Assembly: GCF_001641635.1 (NCBI RefSeq)
Contig: NZ_LUUB01000034.1
Span: 1-64,000, forward strand
DNA length: 64,000 nucleotides
Reading direction: 5' to 3'
DNA from: Bradyrhizobium centrolobii
Lineage (GTDB): Bacteria > Pseudomonadota > Alphaproteobacteria > Rhizobiales > Xanthobacteraceae
Under the pieces are notes generated by a model. That model was not told where the DNA came from. It was given only the letters and a program-made list of their open reading frames with translations, and searched no databases. Below are positions 28,870-37,854 of the stretch, one piece after another. How positions within the stretch are numbered: position 1 is the first letter of the stretch; each line of letters begins with the position of its first letter. A program made the translations under genes and the position numbers.

Positions 28870-30812
28870 GATGCATCTCTCCCGTGGAATTCCCTCCTCC
28901 GACCAAATGCTGCGCGCTGCCTTTGTGCTCTCTCTTGCGCGTCTGCGCGTGACGCCTTCGTCGCGGTACTCGTGCTCAGGTGGCGTGCGAGCCCCCGTAT
29001 CGTGGTGAACTCGAACAAATCCGTAATAGGGATATCGAGCTTCAACTCCCTCTGGACGCGACCATGAACATTGGCGAGCAGCAGAGAATCGCCGCCGACG
29101 TCAAAGAAATTGTCGTCAAGACCAACGGCTCCTGTAGCCAGAACCTCACGCCAGATTTCCCCGATCTCTCTTTCCAGGGGCATCGATGCGCGCTCGGGCC
29201 CGGCGTGGACCACTTCCCGGGGGGCGGGCAGAGCGGCACGGTCGACTTTGCCGTTGATCGTCAGCGGAAACGTCTCGAGTTGCTCATAAGCATATGGCAC
29301 CATGTGCTCGGGAAGCCGCGCTTTGAGAAAATCTCGCAGGCCCTGCGCTGTCGGGGAAGCAGACGGCTTACCGACGATATAGGCTACCAGCTTTGGTTCT
29401 CCCGGACCGTCTCTGCGCGCCAGAACGACGGCTTGCGCTACGGAGGGGTGATCTGCGAGTGTTGCTTCGATCTCGCCAAGTTCGATGCGGTAGCCGCGGA
29501 TCTTTACCTGAAGATCACCGCGTCCGAGATATTCGAGATCGCCACTCTCAGTAGCTCGCGCCAAATCACCCGATTTGTACATCAGCATCGAAGGCCCTTC
29601 GGCGAACGGATCTCGAACAAAGCGTTCCGCCGTAAGTTCGGGACGATTCAAGTATCCGCGCGCAACTCCTGCACCGCCTACAAATATCTCTCCGACATCG
29701 CCGGCGGCGACGGGCCGCAATTCGGAGTCGAGCAAGTAGATGCGCAGATCGGGAATAGGCACGCCAATGAGGCTTCTCGTCTCGTTTCGAGAATCCCCTG
29801 CGGTCACGGGCCTGTAGGTAACGTGAACCGTCGTCTCCGTAATCCCATACATGTTGATCAGTTGCGGCGTCTGATCGCCATGACGCTCAAACCACGGACG
29901 GAGATTTGCGAAATTGAGCGCTTCACCACCGAAAATGACGTAGCGAAGCTTCAATTCCTCAACGACACCGGCCTCCTCGAGCTGGACCAGTTGATAAAAT
30001 GCCGCCGGTGTCTGGTTAAGTACTGTGATCCGATCCTCGGCCAGAAGCTTGTAGAAATCGCTCGGCGAGCGCGTGACCCAGTGGGGTACGCAAACGAGCC
30101 GACCGCCGCTCAGGAGGCACCCCCAGATCTCCCAAACGGAGAAATCGAATGCCGAAGAGTGGAACAGAGTCCAAGCATCGCTCGGACCGAAATTGAACCA
30201 ATGTGCCGTCGAAGTAAAAAGGCGAGCCGCGTTCCGATGGGTCACCATTACGCCCTTCGGCCTGCCGGTGGATCCCGAAGTGTAGATCACATAGGCGAGA
30301 TTGTCGGCCGAAGCGCTTTCATCCAATCCATGCGAGCCCTGCTCGGCAATGGAATGTCGGTCCCTGTCGACGCAGATGACTGATCCGCTCCCTCTCCGTC
30401 CCACCCTCTGGGCGAGCGCCTCCTGCGTCAAGATCGCAGACGGGTTTGCATCGTCCAGGATCATCGAGATGCGTTCAACCGGGTATGACGGATCGATTGG
30501 GAGATATCCAGCGCCCGCTTTGAGTACAGCAAGCATCGCTATGATTAGGTCGAAAGATCTTTCAAAGCAGACGGCCACCAGGCTATCGGGCCGCAGTTCA
30601 AGTTTGCGTAGATGCCGGGCGAGCTGCCTCGAGCGCTGGTCGAGCTCCCGGTACGTCAAGCGTTCGCGCCCGAGCTGGATTGCGACGCCATCCGGCGTAC
30701 TGGCTGCCTGCCGCTCGAAGGACCGGCTTAACGTTTCGCACGGAAATGGCGCAAAGGCCTGCGATTCCGTTCCTCTGGCTAGCGAATTAACTTCTGCCCA
30801 CGCCATCTGCAT
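28866..30812 (-). CDS. NRPS loading module, A-PCP (predicted threonine)
   Basis: A 648-residue adenylation domain (YTSGSTGRPKG about residue 182, TINGKVDRAAL near the end of the domain) with a carrier domain (VGGDSLLLAN, Ser about 574) and no condensation domain, as expected for an initiating or trans-loading module. The pocket residues read by hand are D-F-W-N-I-G-M-V-H-K, the textbook threonine code, identical to that of the adenylation domain in the next gene. ATG 30812 is the start. The stop overlaps the next start, so the two are translationally coupled. It could feed threonine to the ketosynthase downstream or to the carrier of the C-C-PCP-TE protein. Confidence 0.92.
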   Translation of the reverse strand: MQMAWAEVNSLARGTESQAFAPFPCETLSRSFERQAASTPDGVAIQLGRERLTYRELDQRSRQLARHLRKLELRPDSLVAVCFERSFDLIIAMLAVLKAGAGYLPIDPSYPVERISMILDDANPSAILTQEALAQRVGRRGSGSVICVDRDRHSIAEQGSHGLDESASADNLAYVIYTSGSTGRPKGVMVTHRNAARLFTSTAHWFNFGPSDAWTLFHSSAFDFSVWEIWGCLLSGGRLVCVPHWVTRSPSDFYKLLAEDRITVLNQTPAAFYQLVQLEEAGVVEELKLRYVIFGGEALNFANLRPWFERHGDQTPQLINMYGITETTVHVTYRPVTAGDSRNETRSLIGVPIPDLRIYLLDSELRPVAAGDVGEIFVGGAGVARGYLNRPELTAERFVRDPFAEGPSMLMYKSGDLARATESGDLEYLGRGDLQVKIRGYRIELGEIEATLADHPSVAQAVVLARRDGPGEPKLVAYIVGKPSASPTAQGLRDFLKARLPEHMVPYAYEQLETFPLTINGKVDRAALPAPREVVHAGPERASMPLEREIGEIWREVLATGAVGLDDNFFDVGGDSLLLANVHGRVQRELKLDIPITDLFEFTTIRGLARHLSTSTATKASRADAQERAQRQRAAFGRRREFHGRDAS

Positions 30813-31037
30813 TATCGCCTCTGCCGGCCGCTTCTGGGAATTAAAAATCGGGCGGACGGCACACTTAAAATTGCAATAAATCGAAGTGCAGTATAATCGC
30901 TTGAGCCTTCACCGTCAGCTTGTTATGCCGATAATGACCGGCTCGGCGACTTCCTTGGTTAATCAGTAACCGCCCACCTCCTTGATATATTGCGCATCGG
31001 TACGACGTGGTCTGCAGACACGCGGAGCATAAAAACC

Positions 31038-31724
31038 TCACTTGAGGGGTTCGGATCCATGCAAGACCAGGCCGGTCGAGCGCACGCTGCCACCCTCAGC
31101 CCGCCTTATTAGGTATTCTTCTCCTGAATTCTCGGTGCTTATCGGCGCTCTATTCATCACATCCGGAAGCACGTCGGTCTTGAGAACTTTTGCAGGATTT
31201 CCGGCGACGACGCTGTGTGCTGGGACATCCCTGGTAACGACACTGCCCGCACCGACGATCGCGCCACTTCCGATCTTGACGCCGCCAAGAATGATGGCCT
31301 GCGGTCCGATCCAAACATCATCGCCGATAACGGGGTATTCCGTCTGGCGACCGTTCTCTGTGATCCTATCTTTGCGGCCAATGACGACACCGTTGAACAG
31401 GGTTACGTTCGAGCCGATGATGGCCTCTCGGTTCACAACAAGCCCCCAACCGTGCACGATCACCAGACCGGGACCGGCGCGAACGACGGATGGCATATCG
31501 ATCCCTGCCTTCGCCGAAGCGTAGCGATGTAGCGCTCTCGCTATTAGCCTCAAATACGAAGAATGCTCCGCGCCCCATTGGCAGAGCCTCAGCGTCAAGA
31601 CGGGCCGAAAAGTGCGGTTGAAGACGGCAAGCGCCAATACCGAGCCGATCGATAGCGTCTTGCCTTTAACCCGGTAAGCGTCAGCTTTGACCTTGGTCCA
31701 AAACGAGCGCATCGCCTGGCTCAT
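31038..31724 (-). CDS. Left-handed beta-helix O-acetyltransferase (serine acetyltransferase/sugar acetyltransferase type)
   Basis: The 228-residue protein carries hexapeptide repeats ([47 protein letters not shown]) and the end motif AGNPAKVL, the CysE/NodL-like fold. Its start ATG overlaps the stop of the GT4 gene upstream (ATGA at 31721-31724). Genes annotated as serine acetyltransferase in polysaccharide operons probably act on sugar hydroxyls, and I favour that. Acetylation of a serine or threonine linked to the NRPS products is a speculative alternative. Confidence 0.8.
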   Translation of the reverse strand: MSQAMRSFWTKVKADAYRVKGKTLSIGSVLALAVFNRTFRPVLTLRLCQWGAEHSSYLRLIARALHRYASAKAGIDMPSVVRAGPGLVIVHGWGLVVNREAIIGSNVTLFNGVVIGRKDRITENGRQTEYPVIGDDVWIGPQAIILGGVKIGSGAIVGAGSVVTRDVPAHSVVAGNPAKVLKTDVLPDVMNRAPISTENSGEEYLIRRAEGGSVRSTGLVLHGSEPLK

Positions 31725-33040
31725 TTCCTGGATGCCAGCGGGCTCAGGAGTCGCCTCACCAGGTTGCCCGTCACGAAATCGGCACTATGCCCTTTCGCAA
31801 CCACCCCTCTCGACTGCACCTGCGCGGCACGATTGCCTTCGAACAAGGCTTCATACGCGTTAAGGAGCTTTGGGGCCTCATGCGGCCAGGCGAGTTGGTC
31901 GATGACCCTGGCCCTGCCGAACTCTCCGAGTTGCTTGCGACGCTGTGCATCGCCCAGCAAGTCAAGAATCTTGGCGGCGAAATCGACCGAATCATTGGCC
32001 CTTGCGTAGAGCGAGGCGTCCAGCGCGGTAAACCGGCCTTCGGTAAGGTCAAACTGAACGATCGGCTTGGCAAGCGCCATATATTCCATGATTTTATTCA
32101 TGGTCGACTTGTCATTCATCGGATTGCATTCGTCCGAATTCACGCAGACGTCCGCCGTGTTAAGTATCTTGAGCAACTCGCCGTCTGAAACCCTGCCCGC
32201 GAACGTGACGTAGTCGGCGATTCCCAGTTCGATCGCGAGTGCTTTGAGCCGATCGAGCTCGGGCCCGCCGCCCGCGATGCAGAATTGGATGTCGTGGCGA
32301 TCGAGATCACGGACGATGTGCCGGACCGCTTCAAGCAAGTAATTGATCCCCTCCTGCGCGCCGATAACTCCGACGTAGCCGACGCAATATGCACGCCCCT
32401 TCCGAACGGATGGATCCGGAGGAACGATCTGGAGCCGCTCCAGATTGGGGCCGGAACGCACGACGAAAACGCGAGCGGGATCCATCCTACCACGCTCAAT
32501 GGCGATCGAGCGGTAGGAGTGATTGGTCGCTATCGAAATGTCGGAAATCGCGAACGTGAGACGTTCGAGGGCCACGACGACTCGATAGAGCAGATTACGT
32601 TTGCCGAACTTTGCTTCGAACAACTCCGGGTTGATATCGTGATGGTCGAAGACAAACTTCTTTCCAAAAAGCAATTTGAAGAACCCGCCGACCAGGAAGA
32701 TTAGATCTGGCGGGTTGCATGCGTGAATGGCGTCGAATCCTCGTTCAAAGAGCACGCGCCAAGCCAGCAGAAATTCCCAGAACAGTGCAACCCCATACTC
32801 CACAAAGTAGAAGTAGACACTGCGCGCTTCAACAATAGGATGTCGATAGATGTGAATGCCGTCGATGACTTCGCGGCGAGCAGACGCACCGTGTCCCACT
32901 GGGCAGATCACGCTGACTTCGTAGCCGGCCTTGGTCAGAGTTGTGGCTTCGTTCCAGACGCGCCGATCGAACGGCACTGGAAGATTCTCGACGATTATCA
33001 GTATCCGTTTTGGCCTCGAGGGATTACCAGCTAATACCAT
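31721..33040 (-). CDS. Glycosyltransferase family 4
   Basis: A 439-residue GT-B fold enzyme. The N-terminal domain has [16 protein letters not shown], the opening typical of GT4 enzymes in capsule loci, and the C-terminal donor-binding domain has [18 protein letters not shown] and [16 protein letters not shown]. It is cytoplasmic and adds one sugar of the repeat unit; donor and acceptor are unknown. It overlaps the end of algD by 17 bases, with AAGGG 8 bases before its ATG inside the algD reading frame, so it is coupled to uronic acid synthesis. Confidence 0.88.
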   Translation of the reverse strand: MVLAGNPSRPKRILIIVENLPVPFDRRVWNEATTLTKAGYEVSVICPVGHGASARREVIDGIHIYRHPIVEARSVYFYFVEYGVALFWEFLLAWRVLFERGFDAIHACNPPDLIFLVGGFFKLLFGKKFVFDHHDINPELFEAKFGKRNLLYRVVVALERLTFAISDISIATNHSYRSIAIERGRMDPARVFVVRSGPNLERLQIVPPDPSVRKGRAYCVGYVGVIGAQEGINYLLEAVRHIVRDLDRHDIQFCIAGGGPELDRLKALAIELGIADYVTFAGRVSDGELLKILNTADVCVNSDECNPMNDKSTMNKIMEYMALAKPIVQFDLTEGRFTALDASLYARANDSVDFAAKILDLLGDAQRRKQLGEFGRARVIDQLAWPHEAPKLLNAYEALFEGNRAAQVQSRGVVAKGHSADFVTGNLVRRLLSPLASRK

Positions 33041-34337
33041 TGTAATTTCCCTTCAATCGAGAATGATCCTTGATGCGGACCAGATCGACCACAAATTGAT
33101 CCGGCCGCACGCGATCACCGATCGTCCGAAATTCAGCATCCCCATTTCCAACGACGATGATTTCGCCGTGAGAGAGAGCGTCGTCCAAAGACTCGACGAG
33201 TAAGGACGACACGTGAGGAATCATACGCAACAGAAAATCCTTGTTCGCGCCTACGAGTTTGGACAGGCTGATATTGCGATCGAAAATTCGAACGTCGTAG
33301 CCCTTTCCGATCAGTCGCTCGACTATTTCGAGTACGGGGCTTTCACGGAGATCATCCGTTCCGGCCTTAAAGCTCATGCCGAGAATGCTCACGGGCCGTT
33401 TCCCCAACTGCGCGATCATCTCAAAGCCGCGGCTTGTTTGGCGCTCATTGGACGGCAGTACTGACCCCAACAGCGGAAGATCCAGGTCCAGCGATCGGGC
33501 CTTGTGAACCAGTGCCCGAACGTCCTTGGGCAAGCACGACCCTCCAAACGAGAAGCCGGGCTTGAGGTAATAGCTGGACAAGTTGAGCTTGGTGTCCTTG
33601 CAGAAGACGTCCATGACCTCGTGACTGTCAATGGACAGGCTCTTGCAGAAAACACCGATCTCGTTGGCGAATGCGACTTTCACCGCGTGCCAAACATTGT
33701 CGGAGTATTTGATCATCTCGGCGACTTCGATCGACGTCCGGATGAGCGGTGCCTTTATCGCGCCGTATAGCGCTTCAAGCTCACTGGCGGTTCGGTCGTC
33801 TTCGACGCCGATCACCGTCTTAGGCGGTGCAAAGAAATCCTCGAGCGCAGTTCCCTCGCGCAGGAATTCGGGATTCGAGCCGACACCGAAATCGACACCG
33901 GCCTTCTTCCCGCTTGCCTTCTCTAGCTCCGGGATGATGACATTTCGGATGGTGCCGGGCAGTACGGTAGATCGAACGATGACCGAGTGGCGAGACTGTT
34001 TATCGACGAGCGCACTGCCGATCTCTGCACAAACCAGTTTGAGCGCGGAAGTGTCCAGATCGCCGTTTCGTTTGCTCGGCGTTCCGACGCATATGAGCGA
34101 CAGGTCAGTGGCGAGAACGGCATCCCGCGCATCACGGGTCGCTCTAAGTCGACCTTTGGCGACTGCATCGGAAATCGTTTCGCCAAGCCCCTTCTCAATA
34201 ACGGGCGCCTTGCCCTGATTTATTAGGGCGACTTTGGCTTCCGCGGGGTCTACTCCAACGACGGAATGACCGAATGAGCTGAAACATCCGGACGTAACGG
34301 CTCCAACGTACCCCAACCCAAAAACGCTGACTCTCAT
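33024..34337 (-). CDS. algD: GDP-mannose 6-dehydrogenase
   Basis: The 437-residue protein closely follows the Pseudomonas AlgD sequence as I know it: FGLGYVGAVTSGC for NAD binding, CVGTPSKRNGDLD, RSTVLPGT, AGVDFGVGSNPEFLREGTA, EVAEMIKY, KLNLSSYYLKPGFSFGGSC with the catalytic Cys, SFKAGTDDLRESP and RIFDRN. It oxidises GDP-mannose to GDP-mannuronic acid in the cytoplasm. That supplies a uronic acid to the polymer and gives the three lyase-like proteins of this window a plausible target, since lyases cut uronic-acid polymers. UDP-glucose dehydrogenase is less likely because the SKRNGDLD and RESP blocks match AlgD. It heads a coupled algD-GT4-acetyltransferase operon. Confidence 0.9.
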   Translation of the reverse strand: MRVSVFGLGYVGAVTSGCFSSFGHSVVGVDPAEAKVALINQGKAPVIEKGLGETISDAVAKGRLRATRDARDAVLATDLSLICVGTPSKRNGDLDTSALKLVCAEIGSALVDKQSRHSVIVRSTVLPGTIRNVIIPELEKASGKKAGVDFGVGSNPEFLREGTALEDFFAPPKTVIGVEDDRTASELEALYGAIKAPLIRTSIEVAEMIKYSDNVWHAVKVAFANEIGVFCKSLSIDSHEVMDVFCKDTKLNLSSYYLKPGFSFGGSCLPKDVRALVHKARSLDLDLPLLGSVLPSNERQTSRGFEMIAQLGKRPVSILGMSFKAGTDDLRESPVLEIVERLIGKGYDVRIFDRNISLSKLVGANKDFLLRMIPHVSSLLVESLDDALSHGEIIVVGNGDAEFRTIGDRVRPDQFVVDLVRIKDHSRLKGNYNGISW

Positions 34338-34523
34338 GTTTTCAAATCACTGAAAAATAAATACACCGATCGCGCAATTATCTCACCCAAAGTACGCCAT
34401 GCCACACAATTAATGCAACATGTTTAATACGTGAACCTTTTTAATGGTACGACGACTGAGTTATTACTGCCTTGGACCGCCGGCTCCCCTGACAAACTCG
34501 ATGTACAGATAGGCAAGGGACCC

Positions 34524-35624
34524 TTACCCATGCCGGAGAACGACCGAATTTCGCCAGATTTCGATTAATCGGAAGACATAGACCCCGATTTCATACTTCG
34601 ACGCATGCTCGACCTTGGCCGCCGCACCAAGCGAGTCACGGAACTGCCCATCCACAATCAGCCTGCGAAGGGCGGACGCGAGAGCGTCCACGTTCCCCAC
34701 CGGCACAAGCAGGCCGTTCGAGCCGTCATTGATGACGTCAGCGACAGCCCCGACTGGCGTGGCAACGACGGCAAGACCGTAGGCAAAAGCCTCCAGAATT
34801 GACATCGGGAGGTTTTCGGCAAAGGAGGGAAGGACGAATATGTCGGAACCTCGCAAGACCTCGTTCGTCGCCTGGGAGTCCAGCCAGCCGGGCACTTTCA
34901 CGCGGTCTCCAATGCCCAGCTGTTCCGCACGGGATTTGGTCTCCTGAATTTGACCATTTCCGGCGATCGTAGCCGTCCAGTCCAGGCCGTCATCCAGCCG
35001 CCCCAGCGCTTCAACGAGCTGGGGCGTGCCCTTGCGCTTCCCGAGCTCACCAAGAAACGAAATCCTAACAGGCCCATTCGGCGCCGGTTCGCGCTTGAAA
35101 TGGGCTGGCGCTGTCGCATTTGGAAGGATGACGACCCTGCTTTCGACTTGAGGTACGTGCGCCCGAACCAATTCCGACCACACGTTTCCAAGTACGATTA
35201 CAGCCGAGCTTTCCGCGAAGAGCCGATCAACCCACGTACGAACGCGAGGGCTTGCAGCCGGCCAGAATTCCTGAAACCGCGATCCATGAAGGTGGACAAC
35301 GTAGGGGATCCCCAAGCTCCGCGCAAAGCGCGCCAGGAACGCCTTTCGGATCGCGCTTCCGTCGGCAGCAACATTGATATGCAAGAGATCGACATCGCCT
35401 CGTTGTTTGGCGATCCAAAATCGAGCCAAAGCCCAGCCGAAAACGAACGGCGCAAATATCCGCAGACCGGGGCCGCGCGTGACCAGTCTGGAAATCTGGA
35501 CGCGCGCTGAATGGCTTCCGCTGATCTTCGCTACGATCAAATCTGTTAATCGGTCTATGCCCCCTCTTTGATGCTCCCCAAAAGGGGTCGCAATCAACAC
35601 CCTGAGCGGCCGAACAAAAACCAT
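34524..35624 (-). CDS. Glycosyltransferase family 4
   Basis: A 366-residue GT-B enzyme with a glycine-rich N-terminal loop (TPFGEHQRGGIDRL), an inter-domain part VRISFLGELGKRKGTPQLVEA and the donor-site segment LPSFAENLPMSILEAFAYG followed by AVVATPVG. It is a cytoplasmic transferase of unknown sugar specificity. It starts at ATG 35624 and shares a 269-base divergent control region with the cupin-like gene. A 186-base AT-rich gap separates it from algD, which probably has its own promoter. Confidence 0.88.
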   Translation of the reverse strand: MVFVRPLRVLIATPFGEHQRGGIDRLTDLIVAKISGSHSARVQISRLVTRGPGLRIFAPFVFGWALARFWIAKQRGDVDLLHINVAADGSAIRKAFLARFARSLGIPYVVHLHGSRFQEFWPAASPRVRTWVDRLFAESSAVIVLGNVWSELVRAHVPQVESRVVILPNATAPAHFKREPAPNGPVRISFLGELGKRKGTPQLVEALGRLDDGLDWTATIAGNGQIQETKSRAEQLGIGDRVKVPGWLDSQATNEVLRGSDIFVLPSFAENLPMSILEAFAYGLAVVATPVGAVADVINDGSNGLLVPVGNVDALASALRRLIVDGQFRDSLGAAAKVEHASKYEIGVYVFRLIEIWRNSVVLRHG

Positions 35625-35893
35625 TTAAAATACCTCGTTGCGGCGAATAAACTTGCGCCTTTAGCCCGAAACGAAGCAAGGCAAATCCGACAGAGGGCAA
35701 ACGATCAATTTGGGCAACGGTTAATCAGCCGACGCCCCGCTCGTAAAGATCAAACTATATCGTACGCCGCAGACGGAAAGATAGCCATTAAACTCAATAG
35801 AAGAAGTAATTATTTTCTGATACCATTTAACCGCTTTTGCTTTATTAAGGCTGCCATATTTTATGAATGCACAAAAGATGCGGAGTGGTCGTC
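35625..35893. promoter_or_regulatory. AT-rich divergent promoter region
   Basis: The gap separates the reverse GT4 gene from the forward cupin-deacetylase-PPTase-lyase operon. It contains ACCATTTAA near 35822, close in sequence to the direct repeat at 3285-3315, and a related ACCATTTAA lies at the very start of the GT4 gene. Whether these share a regulator is a guess. Confidence 0.4.
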
Positions 35894-36817
35894 ATGCCCT
35901 CGAATCCCACCCCCCTCATTGATCTGGACTGGAACAAATTCAACCCGTGGGCGGTGACGCCGGTCACGCATCGCCTATCGGACGATCCGCGATTTCGCAT
36001 CGAGAGTTTGGTCGAACTCGCCAAGCGTCTCGATAGCAAGGGGCGGATCAGGGCCCATACCAATGCAGCCGAGGCCGGAACGTCATTTGCCAATGCGCCC
36101 GATCTGCATCCGGTAAAGAACAATCTGATCCACACAATGGAGCATATCGAGGCTGCCAAGGCCTGGATGTCCTTGCTCAACGTCCAGACTGACCCCGTCT
36201 ATCGCGAACTAGTTGACGAGGTGCTGGACAGCATCCGCTCAAATGTCGAACTCAAGGACCCCGGCATGGGATATCGCGGCGGCTGGATCTTCGTTAGTTC
36301 GCCGAAGACGGTCACGCCCTTCCATATCGACAAGGAGCACAACTTCATACTGCAGATCAAAGGGCAAAAAACGATCTATGTTTGGGAGCCGGACGATTTG
36401 CGAGTCGTCAGCGAGCGGGCTCGCGACCGTTTTCATTCCCGACATGATCGCGGATTGATTGCTTGGCGAGAAGAGTTCCGCGAGTTGGCTCATTGCTTCA
36501 AGCTCAGCCCCGGACAGGGAGCCTATATGCCGTCCACCAGTCCACATCTGGTCGAGGTCGAGGACGCCCCCTCCATTACGGTTAGTTTTACCTATTATAC
36601 TGACAGCACCCGGCGTGACAGCTTGACCCACAAAGTTCGAGGCCGCCTGGCGGAGATCGGCATCAACATCCCGTCTTCGCAAGGCGCGAGCATTCTTGAT
36701 CGGGCGCTGTATTTGGGCGCGCGTGCCGCTCGCGCGGCGACACGCGCAGCCTACCGTGCCACTGGACGACGGGTCGGCGAGGAGAGTGCGACGTATGCTC
36801 GTGCCGAGAACGCGTAA
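35894..36817 (+). CDS. Cupin-like/JmjC-fold protein, probable Fe(II)/2-oxoglutarate hydroxylase
   Basis: About 307 residues. The core has SSPKTVTPFHIDKEHN, where H-x-D can bind iron, then FILQIKGQKTIYVWEPDD, and a distal His in TSPHLVEVEDAPSITVSF, the layout of cupin_8/JmjC-like dioxygenases. Such enzymes hydroxylate amino acid side chains, so hydroxylation of a carrier-bound amino acid is possible. Related cupin-like proteins also occur in polysaccharide loci with no known function. ATG 35894 is preferred to ATG 35867 because GGAG lies 8 bases before it. It leads a forward operon with deacetylase, phosphopantetheinyl transferase and lyase. Confidence 0.7.
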   Translation: MPSNPTPLIDLDWNKFNPWAVTPVTHRLSDDPRFRIESLVELAKRLDSKGRIRAHTNAAEAGTSFANAPDLHPVKNNLIHTMEHIEAAKAWMSLLNVQTDPVYRELVDEVLDSIRSNVELKDPGMGYRGGWIFVSSPKTVTPFHIDKEHNFILQIKGQKTIYVWEPDDLRVVSERARDRFHSRHDRGLIAWREEFRELAHCFKLSPGQGAYMPSTSPHLVEVEDAPSITVSFTYYTDSTRRDSLTHKVRGRLAEIGINIPSSQGASILDRALYLGARAARAATRAAYRATGRRVGEESATYARAENA

Positions 36818-36954
36818 AGTGTGGTTTCAGAAGCCAAGCAAGACAAAGCGCCCGCCCCTTATGGTCTCGCTCGCTCCTCCGAGACTTCTTTATATGGCGA
36901 AGCGCTGAGCGGCATGCATGGCGTGCGGCGCCTTATTTCGTTTCCAGGCCCCCC

Positions 36955-37848
36955 TTGACGGAGCTGGTTGGTGACAGTGCGAGACTGCTCAGTGCGAGAC
37001 TGCAAGTGATAGGTCTATGGGACGACGCACGCCAAGAATTGGATGTCTGGGCGGCTTCCAAGCTAAAGGCTCGATTCTGGATTCGGGATGACGATGCCTT
37101 TGAACCATCGCCAAGCCTAGAGCGCCTTCGCGATGTTTCCGTTCGATTCGATACCAGGATCGGGCTGGCGATTATCCCAGGAAAGATCACTCCAGGCTTA
37201 CAAGAGTTTCTTGCCGAGAATGTTCATCAATTCTATCCGATGTGCCACGGGTGGAAGCACGTCAACTACAACCTGGGAAAAAAACCAGCAGAGTTTGGAC
37301 CCGACCGACCGATCTCCAATATGATTGCGGACACAGAATTTGCGCTGCACTCGTTCAAGGAATGCTTTAGCTCGTCGCAGCCGATATTTGTTCCGCCCTT
37401 TAATCGCATCACACCTGCGCTAATCAAAACCTTGCCACGCGTCGGATTTGCAGGGGTTTCCCTGATGCCGAGCTATCTCGAGCGCAAACTCTTGCAGCTG
37501 AATTCTCGGATGCAGTGGCGCGGAATAGTTAGGATGCCTGAGTTCAAGGATGGCCTTCGGATCGACGTTCACCTGGATGTCATAGACTGGAAAGCAAGGA
37601 CGGCCCAAAGAACCAATGTCGTCTCTGACCTCCTTGTCCAGCAGTTGCGCGGCAGAAGACTGGGCCTTGTGCAGCCTGATGCTCCCATTGGATTGCTGAC
37701 ACATCATCTGGAGCACGATGAACCGGTCTGGCACGCCCTCGATGGAATGTTGGACTTTCTCAGATCACATGAATCGGTGGAATTCATCGACGTGGGCAGA
37801 TGGATTGCCGACAATGCCGCAGATCAACCCTGCATCGCCGACAAGTAG
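36955..37848 (+). CDS. Polysaccharide deacetylase family protein
   Basis: The 297-residue product has FWIRDDDAFEPSP, an Asp-rich metal-site strand, IGLAIIPG, the His pair in CHGWKHVNYN, and PIFVPPFNRI, which together match the NodB-like deacetylases of glycosyltransferase loci. It probably removes acetyl groups from an amino sugar. There is no signal peptide, so it would act in the cytoplasm or on lipid-linked intermediates. No ATG fits the start; TTG 36955 is the first usable start in frame. It ends 6 bases before the phosphopantetheinyl transferase gene. Confidence 0.72.
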   Translation: MTELVGDSARLLSARLQVIGLWDDARQELDVWAASKLKARFWIRDDDAFEPSPSLERLRDVSVRFDTRIGLAIIPGKITPGLQEFLAENVHQFYPMCHGWKHVNYNLGKKPAEFGPDRPISNMIADTEFALHSFKECFSSSQPIFVPPFNRITPALIKTLPRVGFAGVSLMPSYLERKLLQLNSRMQWRGIVRMPEFKDGLRIDVHLDVIDWKARTAQRTNVVSDLLVQQLRGRRLGLVQPDAPIGLLTHHLEHDEPVWHALDGMLDFLRSHESVEFIDVGRWIADNAADQPCIADK

Positions 37849-37854
37849 GCTCCG

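Noticed and set aside
28980..30383. 467-codon forward frame opposite the A-PCP gene
   Set aside because: Antisense shadow of a clear adenylation domain.
31038..31724. Cysteine-biosynthesis serine acetyltransferase (cysE)
   Set aside because: The fold fits, but coupling to algD and a glycosyltransferase favours a sugar O-acetyltransferase, so no cysE symbol is given.
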